A DNA stretch of 64,000 nucleotides from Marsupella aquatica (taxonomy: Eukaryota; Marchantiophyta), in assembly GCA_973895155.1 (NCBI GenBank), contig OZ316893.1, positions 24,552,001 through 24,616,000 on the forward strand. Direction: 5' to 3'. Below, one piece after another: positions 11,981-24,040 of the stretch (its first letter is position 1; the number at the start of each line of letters is the position of its first letter). The translations under genes and the position numbers were made by a program. The notes below the pieces were generated by a model. That model ran no database searches, had not been told where the DNA came from, and saw only the letters and a list, made by a program, of their open reading frames with translations.

Positions 11981-14900
11981 TTACTGATCACCAATCACTG
12001 TGCCAGCCATCAGCTTCACGTCCAACACCAAGTGCACTGTAGTACCCAAAATCTCTGCCAACTCCTTTCGTGCCTTGATGCCAATATCTCTGCAAGTGAT
12101 CAAGAGAAATTTCTATCGAAGTCAAGTATGGATTGAAAAAAAATGGAACCTCCCTTGGCCAGAGCGTTTCATTAGGAGGGTTTAACGCGGACTAGGTCCG
12201 TCTTTCTTTGATATGTTTCAAGATGCCTAATGTGCTAGCGTTCCCTAATATTACTCGTTAATTGAACCAATCTTTTATAATTTGTCAGAGGAAACAGATT
12301 AAGGAATGCTCAATCAAAGAAACAGAGTTAGTCAGCAGTGGACAAGAAATGATATTGGGTGTACGGGGATGATCAGCATACCCAATGACAGCCCCATCCT
12401 TGCCCACTAATATTTTTTGGTGTTCTTTTTTGGCCACAAGTAGAAGCTGCTGAATACGGATTGAACCGTCTTTCAAAACCTTCCAGGACACAAGTTTCTG
12501 CCTTGTGGTATGTGGTAGCTCCTGAGATACCACCAAATGGCACATATCAGCTGAAATAGTTCCTTCCCGATACTGAAAACATGCCGTTAGACCCCAATCA
12601 TTTTCCCTCTCCTAGGCCTACCTGACAGTTCAGGCTGAAACCACAACAAGGCTCTAGGTTAGGCCCTAGTTTGCTTTCATGGCTAAGGGCTTAGAATAGA
12701 TACAGATCTTTCCGAAGTTTCAACTTTTGCCTGTCCTGAAATTCGTTCGCAAATAAATCTAGACACTCTCAAAATTGAGTAACCTCAGTGCGACTGTACA
12801 AACATTACTCAGAATCATCACGAAACTTCAAGCAAGTTATGCGACAACTTCTGTTAAACCAAATTCTTCCGGGAAATGCAGTAATCTTATTCAGTTCCTT
12901 GCCAATAAGATGGGAGGTAAGGTACGATCAGACTAAGTAAAGAGAACACAAACCTCATGTAAGTGCTCAAAAATCTGCTCGCGAACAACCTCAAGGGCAA
13001 TGTCGCGATGATCTTTATTTTCTGGATCTTCGTCCCAGGGCCTGAGTACAGCCTGCACAAATCATAATTTCAGGACTGTTCATAAACGGATCTTATGGGT
13101 TCCCCTTAGTCATTTATTGTACATCCTTCAGAGAAAACGCTCACAAGAACATTCTTCCGTAGATCAATCTTCCTATGAAAAATCAGAACCGGAAGTCGGG
13201 CAATTTTTGCTTGTCCTCAATTTCAACTCTGGATCCAAGAACTCCATTGACCAGGTGGACATCTTAGCTTTCCCAAGCATGTGGAATCTAGCTTCTTCAA
13301 TACATTTCCCTTGGAAGTCTCAACGTCTGCTGTAAATAATTCTCTGGCAGACTTGACGCTGAGTGCAATTATTACATGCCCCGCTTGCTGATCAGTAAGA
13401 TAATGATTCCCTCATTCATTCATTACCTTTGATATTACGCTTTTCAATCGAGATATGTATGTTTCCATTAAAAGTAACGCAACAAGTTCTACTTGTGCGT
13501 ATCCAGTCTCTATCATGACTCATCTCCCCACCGGTTACAACTTCGTAAAAATTGTGAAACCAGCATCACTACGACTAGAGGTTACATTAGTAGTTGCTGA
13601 ACAAGTAAATTGTCTGACCAATTGTAGGTATAACAAGGATATTACCTGGTTGACTAGGTAATCCGTGACATCGTTCACTCCACTACCAGTCAAGCCCGAT
13701 ATCATGAAAATCCTGTAAGGATCAAGGTCTCTCTTTGTCACGCTTCGAAAATTAAATCTCTTGCAAAAAAACACACACAAATAGCTGAAAGTGCTGGAGT
13801 ACTGCCACAACAGGGACTAAGTCCAAAAGGATAAAGCTACCGTGTTTGCCAACAACCGTCTAAAATTACCTCAAGGTTTCCTGCAAGTGTAAACTTGATT
13901 CAAGGGACTGAAGGAAGAATGTTAGTCCACGGGAACCAAAAGAATGTAATTGAGTTCGGACAAACCTGTCGTATCCATATAAGTCTTCGAACTGTTTTGC
14001 CAGAGGCAGGAGTGTCCTCTTATTCTTTATAAAGTCAACTTTATTCAAACAAAGTACCCGCTTCTGAGAAACTATCCTCTCTTTTCCTAGTTTCTCCACC
14101 AGCCGTTGGACTCTCTTATCAGGCCTGAGAAAAGGTATCATTTTTTTACAGATGATTAGTTTAGTGTGAAACAACCTCCAAGGTAAGATTTCCCACAAGC
14201 CACTGCATTTCATAGATATCTTAGGCTCTCTAACTTAGATTTGAATAATCAAGACTGATCGAAAGCTTTCAGGACACAATTAGTTTCTGAAAACCAACTG
14301 CAAAGTTCTCCCTGGCTTAGCTTACCTCCTGATTTGCCGTTCGGCGTCCACAAGAACCACCAAAGCTTCACAGAAATCAACTATCTCCCAGGCATTTCGA
14401 ACCCTGTGTTGTGCATCTACCCTCAAAGGAGATCCTTCAATATCCAGATGGAGTCCTGGAGTATCATAATACAACTGCAATCAGAACGAACTCTCTTTAG
14501 TCGCACCAAGAATGGGAAAAAGGATTGTTTTAGAAAGTTCTGAGCAAAGAAGAGCTATGAACACCGATTTATCCTAATATTGGGGAGAAGGAAAAGTGCA
14601 GATCTACATGATTCAGTATGCATTCAAAACATACCTGATACGTCTACTTGCCCTGATGCTTGTCCAACGATCAAGGTTTGCCGTAAAAGACATTTTATGA
14701 CGCAAACTACAGTAATTATTTTTTCAATACAAACCATCAAACATTCATGGGATAGCGAGACTCTGACGAGATTAATATCTCAAGACGTAAAGTATGTCAC
14801 TAGATCAACGACATACCAGCTGAGTATCGCCTTTGGTAAAGACACCAAGATGTTCCCGGTGAGTGGTGTTTGTTTTACGTGACACCGCAGACACTCTACT

Positions 14901-16515
14901 CCCAACCTGCACCAGACCACCTGGTTATAGCTTACCACTGAACCAATGCCACAACTGAATTAATTCCAGCTCTACTTCAATGTTGATCGGAAAAATCCAC
15001 TCCTCTCCACGCTCAACAGTTCCAAGCCAGATAGGAACATTACAATGCCACAACAAATGCTCAGCTCAATGTAAAATGGTTTTGTGACAAGGAAGATTAA
15101 ACACCCTCCAAAGGACACGTTTCTGTGTAAGCCTTATATCCTTTCCGCCTGTGAGAACCTCACTGGATTTTGAGCACATAAAACTCGTAACGAGTCAAAT
15201 GCCCAGATGAACGTACTGTCATGGAAAGATATCTTTCGTAGGAGCATTGAAAACTCCATACAGAAACAAAGAGTTGCGTTCTCAAAATATCCTAAAAATT
15301 TGACTACACATCTCAAAAGTGATCGGGCTAACCAGTAATCTTATCACCTCAGACACTATTTTAGAGGGTCGATTTATTATGGCATTTCGAAACGGATCAC
15401 AGAGCACTCACAAGTTGATTGGTGAGCAACGACTTGCCAGCATTTGGGGCTCCAACAATTCCGACCCTAAGTGATCGCTGAAATTCCACTTCCACTCTCC
15501 CCTCTTCGTCATCTGCCTCGTCAAGTGCTGCCCTTAACAATGCCATAGCCTGGGCAGATGCACGCCTGTTCATCTCTTCATTTTGTACGACTGTCACATG
15601 CTGGAAGTGGTTTATGCTCTCTGATGGCGTCTGTACAATTTGTCCTCTTGATCCAGAGCCTTCCTCCTGCGTTTCTTCGAGATCTTCATCCTCCAACTCA
15701 CGGAACGCTTCTTGCCATTCTGTCCCAATTTTGTCATCTGTCCCAATTTCGTCTTCTGTGTCCGTTTGAGATTCAAGTGCCACCTCTGTGGTACTGGCAG
15801 GTACCAAATCCTCCACAACAGAAACAGAATTTGGAACCTCCAAGTCAACTGTGGTCTTTAGAGGAGTACCTGTGAACACTACTCTTGCACCCATCCGTCT
15901 CCTCTTAATAGTTGAAGTCTTCGTTTTCACAGTAGATCTCAGTTTTCTAATAGTGGCAACCTCCTCGGGCCTTTCAACCACATGCTTCTCCCCTTTCATC
16001 TCTGTATGAAGACTCCTCAGTGGTCCCCTGAAACTTATGACCACAGGCTTGAAGCCCCCGCTTACATCCATCTTCCTGATATATTTTCCCAATATACTGT
16101 CAGAAAGGGTTCCGGAACTCACTAATCTTTTGGCACCAGGCCGAGGATCTCTTGAAAATTGATCCTCTTTGACGGAAAGGCATGAAATCGTATCACATGC
16201 TCTCTCCACCATTTTAGTTCCAGCAGGGTTGGTAAAGGTGATGCCCTCACTAAAGCCATGATGTGGGTTGGCAATCTCAATCCGCCTCAAACCAGTAACT
16301 TGTCGTTGAAGAGGCTCCGAAATCCAATTCACAAAACGCTGGGAGCTAATTCTGGGAGAGCAATCCTCGAATGATTTATCCACCTCCACGTTTTCATATG
16401 CCGGAGTGAAAAGGTGAGCAGATGCGGTAGGGCTTACAGATACACTGAAACTCCGAGCCAAGAGATTGAAAGTAAGTCCACTGGTTAGAGCTACCCTGCG
16501 TCTCGTAGGCTGCAT
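11981..16515 (-). CDS. ERG: ERA-type GTPase, probably mitochondrial (ERG class), 8 exons, 655 aa
   Basis: Minus-strand exons: 16515-15412, 14906-14817, 14474-14326, 14124-13966, 13712-13646, 13052-12954, 12572-12382 and 12089-11981. All introns are GT-AG, phases agree, and the total is 1968 nt with a TAA stop. G1 is GAPNAGKS at the end of exon 1, switch-I region VSAVSRKTNTT in exon 2, G3 DTPG in exon 3, G4 NKVD in exon 4, G5 SGLTGSGV in exon 5. Exons 7-8 encode the KH domain with the ILVGKDG GxxG-type loop. ERA proteins bind the small-subunit rRNA 3' end during ribosome assembly. The PDKRVQRLVEKLG segment and an R-rich, serine-rich N-terminus suggest the mitochondrial ERG class rather than the plastid form. 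The ~355 residues before G1 exceed family norm and include an acidic Glu/Asp stretch (about residues 240-290). The start at 16515 opens the presumed targeting peptide (MQPTRRRVALTSG). Confidence 0.93.
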
Positions 16516-16888
16516 TTTGAAACAAATTGGATAGAGGAGAGGAGAGGACAGGTCGTCAAGCCATGAACAACACCAGCACTACCGGTGTGACAGGGAAGCC
16601 AATTTCGAGGGGATCAGAAGGTCGACTGATGGAATTCGAGAGAGAAAAAATCGAGAGAGACAAAATCGAGTTACACAAGATGCATTACTATGTCGAGCTG
16701 TTGCTCCTTTCGAAACGTATGCCGTTACTGGTGGCATCGTGCTCCTGCTTGCGTTCGCCAGGAGAGGCTATCGATCAATGAATCAATTTCAGCATGACAA
16801 GATTGGGAAGAAGGCCGTCGCTCGAGAACCCTCGCCCTAAACCCCTTCCCCTGTTCCAAAACCCATCAAACTACTCTACACCTTCTAA
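16516..16888 (-). promoter_or_regulatory. Probable 5' leader and proximal promoter of the ERA-type gene
   Basis: The 370 bp between the start codon and the tandem array at 16889. Contains a GA-rich block (GAGAGAGAAAAAATCGAGAG, plus strand 16638-16657), common in plant leaders. No TATA box is convincing. Assignment rests on position only. Confidence 0.3.
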
Positions 16889-17600
16889 GTGCACACTCTC
16901 GGGACGAAGCCGGAGTCTTGCAGTTATAAAGGTATTCGTAACTTCCTTGAAAATGGGTATTTTTAACTTATATTTTAAGAGCGAAAATGGATGTACCCCC
17001 AAAACGAAAATTGTTACTTGAAGGAACCATGAGTGATCAACTTTGATAGACCATAAATCAATGTACCCAAAACCTAATGGAGTCCATCCAAAACAGTCTA
17101 ATGCTCCTGTGCACACTCTCAGGACAAAGTCAGAGTCTTGCAGTTATAAAGGTACTTTTAACTTATGTTTTAAGAGCTAAAATGGAGAGATATACTTGAT
17201 GCACCCCTAAATGAAAATTCTTACTTGATGGAACCATGAGTGATCCAGACAGTTTATAGAGCATATTCAATGTACCCAAAACCTAATGGGGTCCATCCAA
17301 ACAGTCTACTTCTCCTAAGTGCACCACTCTCAGGATGAAACCAGAGTCTTGCACTTACATAGTGTATTGTTAACATATTTTAAGAGCGTAAATGGACAGA
17401 TATACTTGATGCACCCCCAAAATGAAAAGTGTTACTTGATGTAACCATGAATGATAGACCATAAATGAATGTACCCAAAATCCGAAGGGTCCATCCAAAA
17501 TAGTCTACTCTTCCTAAGTGCACACTCTCAGGATGAAACCAGAGTCTTGCACTTATATAGGGTATTCTTAACGTGCAAAACTAGAGGGATATACTTGACT
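16889..17600 (+). repeat. ~210-bp tandem repeat, 3-plus copies
   Basis: GTGCACACTCTCGGGACGAA-like unit starts fall at 16889, 17109, 17319 and 17518 (spacings 220, 210, 199). Each unit contains GAGTCTTGCA, TTTTAAGAGC, ATGGACAGATATACTTGATG and ACCTAATGGGGTCCATCC variants. The array begins only ~370 bp upstream of the GTPase start codon. Confidence 0.85.
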
Positions 17601-18250
17601 AGCTCAATGCCCGTGCGTTGCACAAAAGATGTCAAGGTGATAAAAGATGTCGAGGAGAGAAAAGATATGGAGGTGATGAAAAGATGTCGAGGAGAGAAAA
17701 ACAATTGAGGAGAGAAAAGATGTTGAGGTGAGAAAAGATGTCGAGGTGAGCAAAAGACGTCGAGATGATAAAAGAAGTCGAGGAGAGAAAAAGATGTTGA
17801 GGAGAGAAAAGATATTGAGGTGAGAAAAAGATGTCGAGGTGATAAAAGAAGTCGAGGAGAGAAAAATATGTTGAGGAGAGAAAAGATGTTGAGGTGAGAA
17901 AAAGATGTCGAGGTGATAAAAAAGTCAAGGAGATAAAATATGTTGAGGCTCATAGAAAAGATGTCGAGGTGAACAAAAGATGTTGAGGTGATAAAAGAAA
18001 TCAAGGAGAGAAAAAGATATTGAGAAGAGAAAAGATATCAAGAAGAGAAAAATGTAGAGCTAGGTGAGAAATATATGTCCAGGAGAGAAAAGATTTTGAG
18101 AGAAATAGATGTTGAGATGAGAAAAAAATTGAGGAGAGAAAATATGTCAAGGTGAACAAAAGATGTCAAAGGAGAACAAAAGGTGTTGAGCAAAAAAAAA
18201 ATGTAAAGTAGAGCAAAAGATTTTGAGGTGAGAAAATAAATTTGACAATT
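17600..18250 (+). repeat. Purine-rich degenerate tandem array
   Basis: Plus strand is nearly all A/G: repeated AAAAGATGTCGAGGTGAG with GATGTTGAGGAGAG variants, unit ~20-27 bp. It starts directly at CCCGTGCGTTGCACAAAAG (17609-17627), a leader shared with the arrays at 19.44 and 63.4 kb. Minus-strand frames (17528-18004, rich in Phe, Leu, Ser) are artefacts of the repeat. Confidence 0.8.
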
Positions 18251-19000
18251 TTTCCACCCTTACGTACACGCTAATGGAAGGGGCAAGATGAAGCCTCTCC
18301 CTTCTCTTTTCCCATACATATCCCCCTTAGTTCCCCTTTCCCCTTGCCTCTTCCCCTCTTTATTTTGCTTCCCAGGCTTCTTTGGGATGATAAAAGTCCA
18401 ATTTTGTAAGACGATTGCGGTGAAAAACCATAGGAATATTTGTCATAGTTTATGGGTGTGAAACTCTCATTATCTTGGCAAATTAGTTCGTGAACCCCTT
18501 GAACTCCTGAAAGTCCACCTTCCCATTACTGTCTGCGTCGACTCCCTTGATCATCTGCTGACACTTCTTATAACTTACTATGTCCTTCTTTCATGCCCAG
18601 GCTCTTCAAGACCATCTGCACGTAGACGAGGCCCTTACTGAACCCTGCTAAGCCTGCTTCTCTTTCGTTCACTCGTGCCTCATGCGTTGGACAATCTAAC
18701 AGTACCGAGAGGCATCTCCGAATTAGGAACTGCAATGATGACGCCATGGAAAGGAGTGTTGAGTGATCCAACATAAAATCATGTCCACCAGGTCGAAAAA
18801 ATTGTCAGATTACTTTGTCATCAGATCAACTTGCCAAGAGAGAGTTACTAAGTTATTATTCAATTGAAACACAATTCAGAATGCGGGTGGGCAGCAGTTA
18901 CTCAGGGCAAAAAACACGGAAGGTGGGCCTCCTACTAATTGAACACTCTGATACCTAGGGTTAATAAAAGAGTTATTTTTCAAACATTTTTACATCAAGG
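18251..19000. other. No gene seen
   Basis: Non-coding, with one pyrimidine-rich patch (18290-18370). The minus frame 18568-18774 shows no motif. Confidence 0.35.
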
Positions 19001-19169
19001 TTTACGGCATGGCGTCCTCAATTTTACCAAATCCTGCCACAAACACGAACGGTGAAGTGATTTTATTTTGTAAACCAATCCATACCTATTTGGAGCGTGT
19101 CATGATGATGTGGCGTGCTATCATGGAGTCTCGAATTTTGGAAGGGACCTCTAGTGGGGTCCGTAAATA
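19001..19169 (+). mobile_element. Small TTTACGG-terminated element (~170 bp)
   Basis: Begins TTTACGGCATGGCGTCC and ends GGGGTCCGTAAATA, so TTTACGG/CCGTAAA form short inverted ends. Relatives at 20922-21088 and 59494-59658 share these ends and an internal GCCACAAACA..GAA block with GGGACCTCT near the right end. Copies differ by many substitutions. Transposon class unknown. Confidence 0.6.
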
Positions 19170-19443
19170 TACATAAAAATTTAAGTATTTGGGGGGATAA
19201 AAATCCTAAATTATCCCTCTTTCTCCCATTCTTCTCTTTCCCCCACCTTTTTAACATGTCTAATCTTTTAAACGGACAATCAGAATTGGATCCCACTTTT
19301 TTAATTTTCGTGAGCAGACGAAACCCAATAATGGCGGGATAGCATATTACAGAGTTAGATCGGGAGTTAAATGGAAAGAACCTCACCATCACTCATGATT
19401 CATAACCTAAATGTCAAGGCAACTCATATTGCTGTAGTGTTGT

Positions 19444-19860
19444 AGCCCGATGCTTGTGTGTTGCACAAAAGATTCCAAGGCGGGAAAAGATGGCAAGGTG
19501 AGGAAAAGAAGTTGAGGTGAGAAAAAGATAATTATCAAGGAGAGAAAAGATGGCAAGGTGAGAACCCGGGTGAGAAAAAGATGGCAAGATGAGGAAAAGA
19601 TGTCTTGGTGAGATAAAGATCTCAAGTGAGAAAAAGATGGCGAGATGAGAAAAAGATAACATGTCAAGGTGAGAAAAGATCTTGAGGAGAGAAAAAGATG
19701 ATGAAAAGGGGAAAGTTGTCAAGGGTGGGAAAGGTGAGATGAAGATGTCAATGTGAAAAAAGATGTCAATGCAAGGTAAAGACGTTAAGGAGAGATAAAA
19801 ATAAAAAGGCAAGAAAAATCGAGAGAAAAAGATGTCGAGGCAAAAACATAATTGTAAGCT
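19444..19860 (+). repeat. Second purine-rich degenerate array
   Basis: Starts at GTGTGTTGCACAAAAGATTCC and continues with GATGGCAAGGTGAGAAAAAG variants. Same leader and composition as the array at 17600. A further leader copy (ACCCATGTGTTGCACTTAAG) lies at about 19931. Confidence 0.75.
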
Positions 19861-20569
19861 TTGCGATGTAGTTGTTGAGACATTTTATGTGTGATCCCGA
19901 CCATACAGATGTTGCACGGTCATGTTCAATACCCATGTGTTGCACTTAAGATGTTGTGTAAACGATATCATTGCATAAAAGATGTCCATGTCAAAAAGAT
20001 GTTGTTGCAAAAGTAATAGAGGAGAGCGTGAGCTAAATAGATGATGGTAACCGAGGCACATGCATTTGCACAACGCTAGGTCGAAGGTGACATCCCCACT
20101 CCTCCTCATGGCCTCCTCGCCCCCTTTCTCTTGGGCTGCTGCTGCCCTCGGCCGCCCCCCCCGGGCCCCCCCCTCCTCTTCCACAACCCAATAAAAAGCA
20201 AGGTTGTCCCTTTTCTCTCCTTTTTCCCTCTTATTCCTTACTTATTTTCTTTATTGTATTTTCATCTCCACTTGCTCCACTTTGTCTCATCCCTTCTACC
20301 TACGTACTTATGTATGGGATGGTAACACAATATGTATTTAGCCCCTCATCCATTGGTGCATCAATTAATTTCCCCTCCCTACTTTGAACTCTATGGCTTC
20401 TAGTCTTGTCCCCTCATAATGGTGCCCCAAGTGCCCCTATCCCAATGACAACACATGGCACCCAAGTGCCCCCATCCCAATGACAACACATGGCACTCAC
20501 ATAGAGCCTATGCCATATCTCCCTCCTAGAGAATCTTTGTGATACTTCAAAAAGCAATCTCCCCTTCTA
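19861..20569. other. No gene; short duplication
   Basis: Contains a C-rich block (20150-20175) and a ~36-bp direct duplication, CCCAAGTGCCCCYATCCCAA plus flank, at 20425-20460 and 20461-20495. No coding support. Confidence 0.45.
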
Positions 20570-20990
20570 ATTTTACTCTAACTTTCCAATGAGTGACATT
20601 GAGAGATTTTACCAAGATAACTGTACTAAAGAGGTCACGAGTTTCTAAATCTTGATCTTGAGCTTTCCAATGAATCAAACGTTGACAGATTTCATCAAGT
20701 AGTAAGGAGATTGATTATTTAGTTTTACAATATATATGGAGCCAAAGGGGTTCTAACTATGTACATTTCTATTGATTGGCTTTCTCAAATTTGCAAACAA
20801 TTAAAAAATACAAGCATTTTGATGTAAAACACTAATACATCATTGACAAACATCATAATGGTAACTTTATTTTACTAAATGACATCTCTTCCTTTGTATT
20901 CTGTTTTTTTTACGCTTAATATTTACGGCGTGGTGCCCCAAAAATTACGTTGCTTTTGCCACAAACATGAATGTGTGATTTTGTTACTAT
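20570..20990 (+). repeat. Inverted partner of the 7.3-kb long repeat
   Basis: Matches the reverse complement of 7285-7680 in order along ~400 bp (TCCAATGAGTGACATTGAGA, AGCATTTTGATGTAAAACAC, TACTAAATGACATCTCTTCC). The two copies are ~13 kb apart and enclose the GTPase gene. They probably reflect two insertions of one element, since the right edge also carries the TTTACGG element. Confidence 0.65.
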
Positions 20991-21088
20991 CAAAAATATG
21001 ATCTTTCCTGTTTGTGGCTGGTTGTGCTTATGTGGCACAACCTTGAGGCAAGGAATTTGCAAGGGACCTCTCATGGGGTTTGTAACAA
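20922..21088 (+). mobile_element. TTTACGG-terminated element, second copy
   Basis: TTTACGGCGTGGTGCCCC at the left, GGGACCTCTCATGGGG followed by a diverged TTTGTAAC at the right. Interior shares CCACAAACATGAATGTGTGA with the 19.0 kb copy. Overlaps the end of the long inverted repeat. Confidence 0.55.
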
Positions 21089-22439
21089 ACATAAGAAACT
21101 GGGATAGTTACAAGTGGAACTCATGTCCAAAACCCATAATAATTTTCAACAAAATCAAATAGTGATGGTAGTCAACAATACACAATTGAACACGCTAGAT
21201 CTGATCACACATGTAACTATGTCAAGTCCAATGCACCGTTCACTCAAGGAAACCTCGTTCATGTGCACACAACCTGGTCAGCCACACCATAGCCGCCGAG
21301 ATAGCCGCCAAAGCTCATGCTTGAAGGCTCACCATTGAAAAATGAGGCCTCCAAGCCAACACAAGGAAAAATTATCCCTCATGCTATCCCTCCAAATGTA
21401 AATAATACCTAAAGTGCTCAAATAGCACACTATTGGGAAAAAGGTACTGTGGGGAAAAAGAAGAAACCTTGAGAAATTGCATTGGTACTTTGTAATAAGC
21501 GCATCATACATGTGCTTGAGTTGTCCATTTTCAAACCGGAGAATTCGGATGACCAATTAGTATGTCAATTCATTATATGTTATTCACAAAGTACAAAAAA
21601 TGGGGGAAAAGGTTAGTGATTGTTTGGTTCAATCAATAAAGGATCCAATGCTAACAAACATTTGAGCATGTTGAGATTGGAAACTACAAAACACAACGAG
21701 ATTGGAAATAAATCACACACCACTAGCATAATCATCTTGTAATTTATGTATGGAATACAGTTATTGGTGTTAACCATTTTTAGAGGTCCTTGCTATTCCC
21801 ATAACAGGAAGGGATCATGATAGCAACCTTTTTCTGGACAGTAATTACATACTATAAAGGAGTTTTGGAAAGGGGTTCCCTCCCAATTTAATGCTCAGAA
21901 AAACTTCCAGGCTTCTGCCTCTCAACTTTTAGTCACTTTCTGGTCACAAGGTTACAGGCTAGTAACCCCAGCCTAGACTGCATTACCCTATACTTCTAGC
22001 TTGTGCCAACCTGAAAAATCAACCTACCTCACCATTACATATGCTACACTCACTCTTGTAGCCTCCAAACCCCTCAGCACTAAGGAAAATTGCACCTAAG
22101 ACCTTTCAAACCCAGAGCTACAGTTATCCCGTGACCACCTGATCTAGACCAATTTAGGGGGGCTTTACAAGATGGTGGGGGCTGTTCAATGTTTCTCCAT
22201 CCAAAGCAAAGTTCACAGCCAGTTCCATACACTAAAGCTACAATGCCTGAGCAAAATGTGTCAGGTCTAGCACTAATAATGGAATATTCTAAAATTTGGT
22301 TAAGAAACCCTGAAAGAAAGAGCTTACTCCGTTCTCTTAGACCACCTCAAGAGCATGGTCTATATAATTTTTTTACCAAAAAGCCTCGGGGCCTAGCCTT
22401 CACTTCTTTTCTTCCAACCCATCACGCACAAATAAATAT
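21089..22439. other. No gene seen
   Basis: Non-coding sequence with only short frames lacking motifs. Confidence 0.35.
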
Positions 22440-22685
22440 AATTAGGGTTTTTTTCGGGTTTAGTGAAAGACTTTTAAATTTTTGTTGAAGAACATTAGGG
22501 TTCTTTTTAACATTTTGAGAATTATAAGAATCATAGAATTTTTAAACCAAATTTAAGAATACTCCATTAAATTAAGGGTGAAAATTTCCTCAAAAAAGCT
22601 TTATTGACTTAAAATTTAGGGTGTTAAGTTTTAGGGTGTTTATTCCCCCAAAACTTGGCGTGTGATATGAGACACCCCTTGGATT
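22440..22685 (-). mobile_element. MITE, subfamily A, strongly degraded copy
   Basis: Reads in the same orientation as the copy at 52888: AAGACTTTTAAATTTTTGTT, GAAGAACATTAGGGTTCTTT, ATTATAAGAATCATAG, ending near GATATGAGACACCCC. Terminal repeats and target duplication are no longer readable. Confidence 0.6.
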
Positions 22686-22740
22686 GAGGCCCTTGAGCAA
22701 AAAGCATGTACACATGGGGAAAAAAGGGGACCCACTGAGA

Positions 22741-22890
22741 GATGACTAGGTTTTGGTAATGATTTGCCTATTTGTGCCCCCAAATTCATGTAAAGTGAAA
22801 TGTGGCCTGATGACTAGGTTTGATAATGGTGTTGCCTAATTGTGCCCCCACATTCATGCCCCAAATTCATGTAAAGTGAAATGTGGCCTG
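22741..22890 (+). repeat. ~75-bp direct duplication
   Basis: Two adjacent copies of a block running from GATGACTAGGTTT to GTAAAGTGAAATGTGGCCTG (22741-22809 and 22810-22890). The second has a small internal repetition of ATTCATGCCCCAAATTCATG. Confidence 0.8.
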
Positions 22891-23304
22891 TTCCCAAATG
22901 TTACTAATAAAGCCCAATGTAAAGCTACTTTCAAGTGCTACTATCTAGAGTGAAGCCTCTAGACCAAATCTCTCAATAGGACAAAACTGAAAAGTGAAGA
23001 TGGACCCCCCAAAACGGGATGGGAGCAAAGATTAATAACAATGATATTGACTCTAAATAAGGACAAAACTAATAATGATTCTCAATAAAGACAAAATAGA
23101 AGTGAGGGTGAAAATAAAGGGATGGAGGTAACATGAACAACATTATTTTTGTTTTGCAATATATTTTTTGGTTTCATCTCTATTTAAATCAGGCTAGAAC
23201 GGGTAATCAGGCTAGTTTGAATAACTATAGCTTGAATAACTTGGATTGCATGTCACACATAGATGCAGTCCTGCCCCAGTTCTTGCATTGTAAAGCCACC
23301 ATTA

Positions 23305-23760
23305 CTAGTCTAACTCAAGTGGCTTGAGAGTTGTTTTCTTCCTCATTGCATGTTTGTACATTGTTGCCACTTCCCTTCCCCAGTCCAAATCGAGCATGTG
23401 CACTTTCTGCCAAAGAAGATGCCGTCTCTTCTGCTCGTAAGTAGATTTTGTTTTTGTTTCACCATCCAATGAACGCACTGGCATGGCACTTGGATTCAAG
23501 CTATGGGATCGAAGGAAGTTTACATAATTAAACGATAGTTGTCTCTCGACAAATACAGAGGTCATCTTCGCATTGGGACCGTGACTATGGAAGACGATCT
23601 GCTCCATTTAGTAAGCACGAACTGTTGCATCATCCTCGCGATGACTTTCAATTGCTTCGAAGACAGTATGAAAAGTTGTCCATGGAAGCTCTGGAGTAAT
23701 CTGGTTCACCGTATAGTCTTAGCTAGGATCCTGCATGGAAGCAATTGCCCATCAACTTGG
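23305..23760 (-). pseudogene. Unrecognised coding remnant
   Basis: The minus strand from ~23720 to 23305 reads as a plausible protein: YTVNQITPELPWTTFHTVFE, an in-frame TAA near 23608, then MEQIVFHSHGPNAKM and, near the C-terminus, RRHLLWQKVHMLDLDWGREV with a basic tail and a stop at 23305. The same frame continues on both sides of the TAA, which suggests a once longer coding sequence. A possible acceptor (GCAG) lies upstream. Family unknown. It could be the last exon of a gene or a transposon relic. Confidence 0.35.
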
Positions 23761-24040
23761 AGTTCTCCCATCCCTTCCTTACGTCTAACTCAACTCACTT
23801 ACAGTGCAAGTCTGGTGCTGGAATTGGGCTAATCTGAAGCCCGATCTGAAGTCCAGAATCCAGAAACAAGGAAAGCATGCTGGGAGTTTAGTAAAGCAAT
23901 TTGTCAAGCACTGATTAAAACTCTGTTACGTATTAAAATAAGCCCAAACCGCATGGCGTAGAATGCCATGAGTCTATCTCTCCGTATTCATTTGTTGCTT
24001 CCAAATTCTTTGTTCAAATGTTCCTTTCTTCAGGCTCAAG

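Noticed and set aside
17528-18004. Minus-strand 158-residue Phe/Leu/Ser-rich frame, apparently membrane-like
   Set aside because: It is the translation of the purine-rich degenerate array. Residue repetition follows the DNA repeat and other frames are equally open.
16889-18250. CRISPR-like array
   Set aside because: Repeats are contiguous and degenerate without unique spacers, and the genome is eukaryotic.
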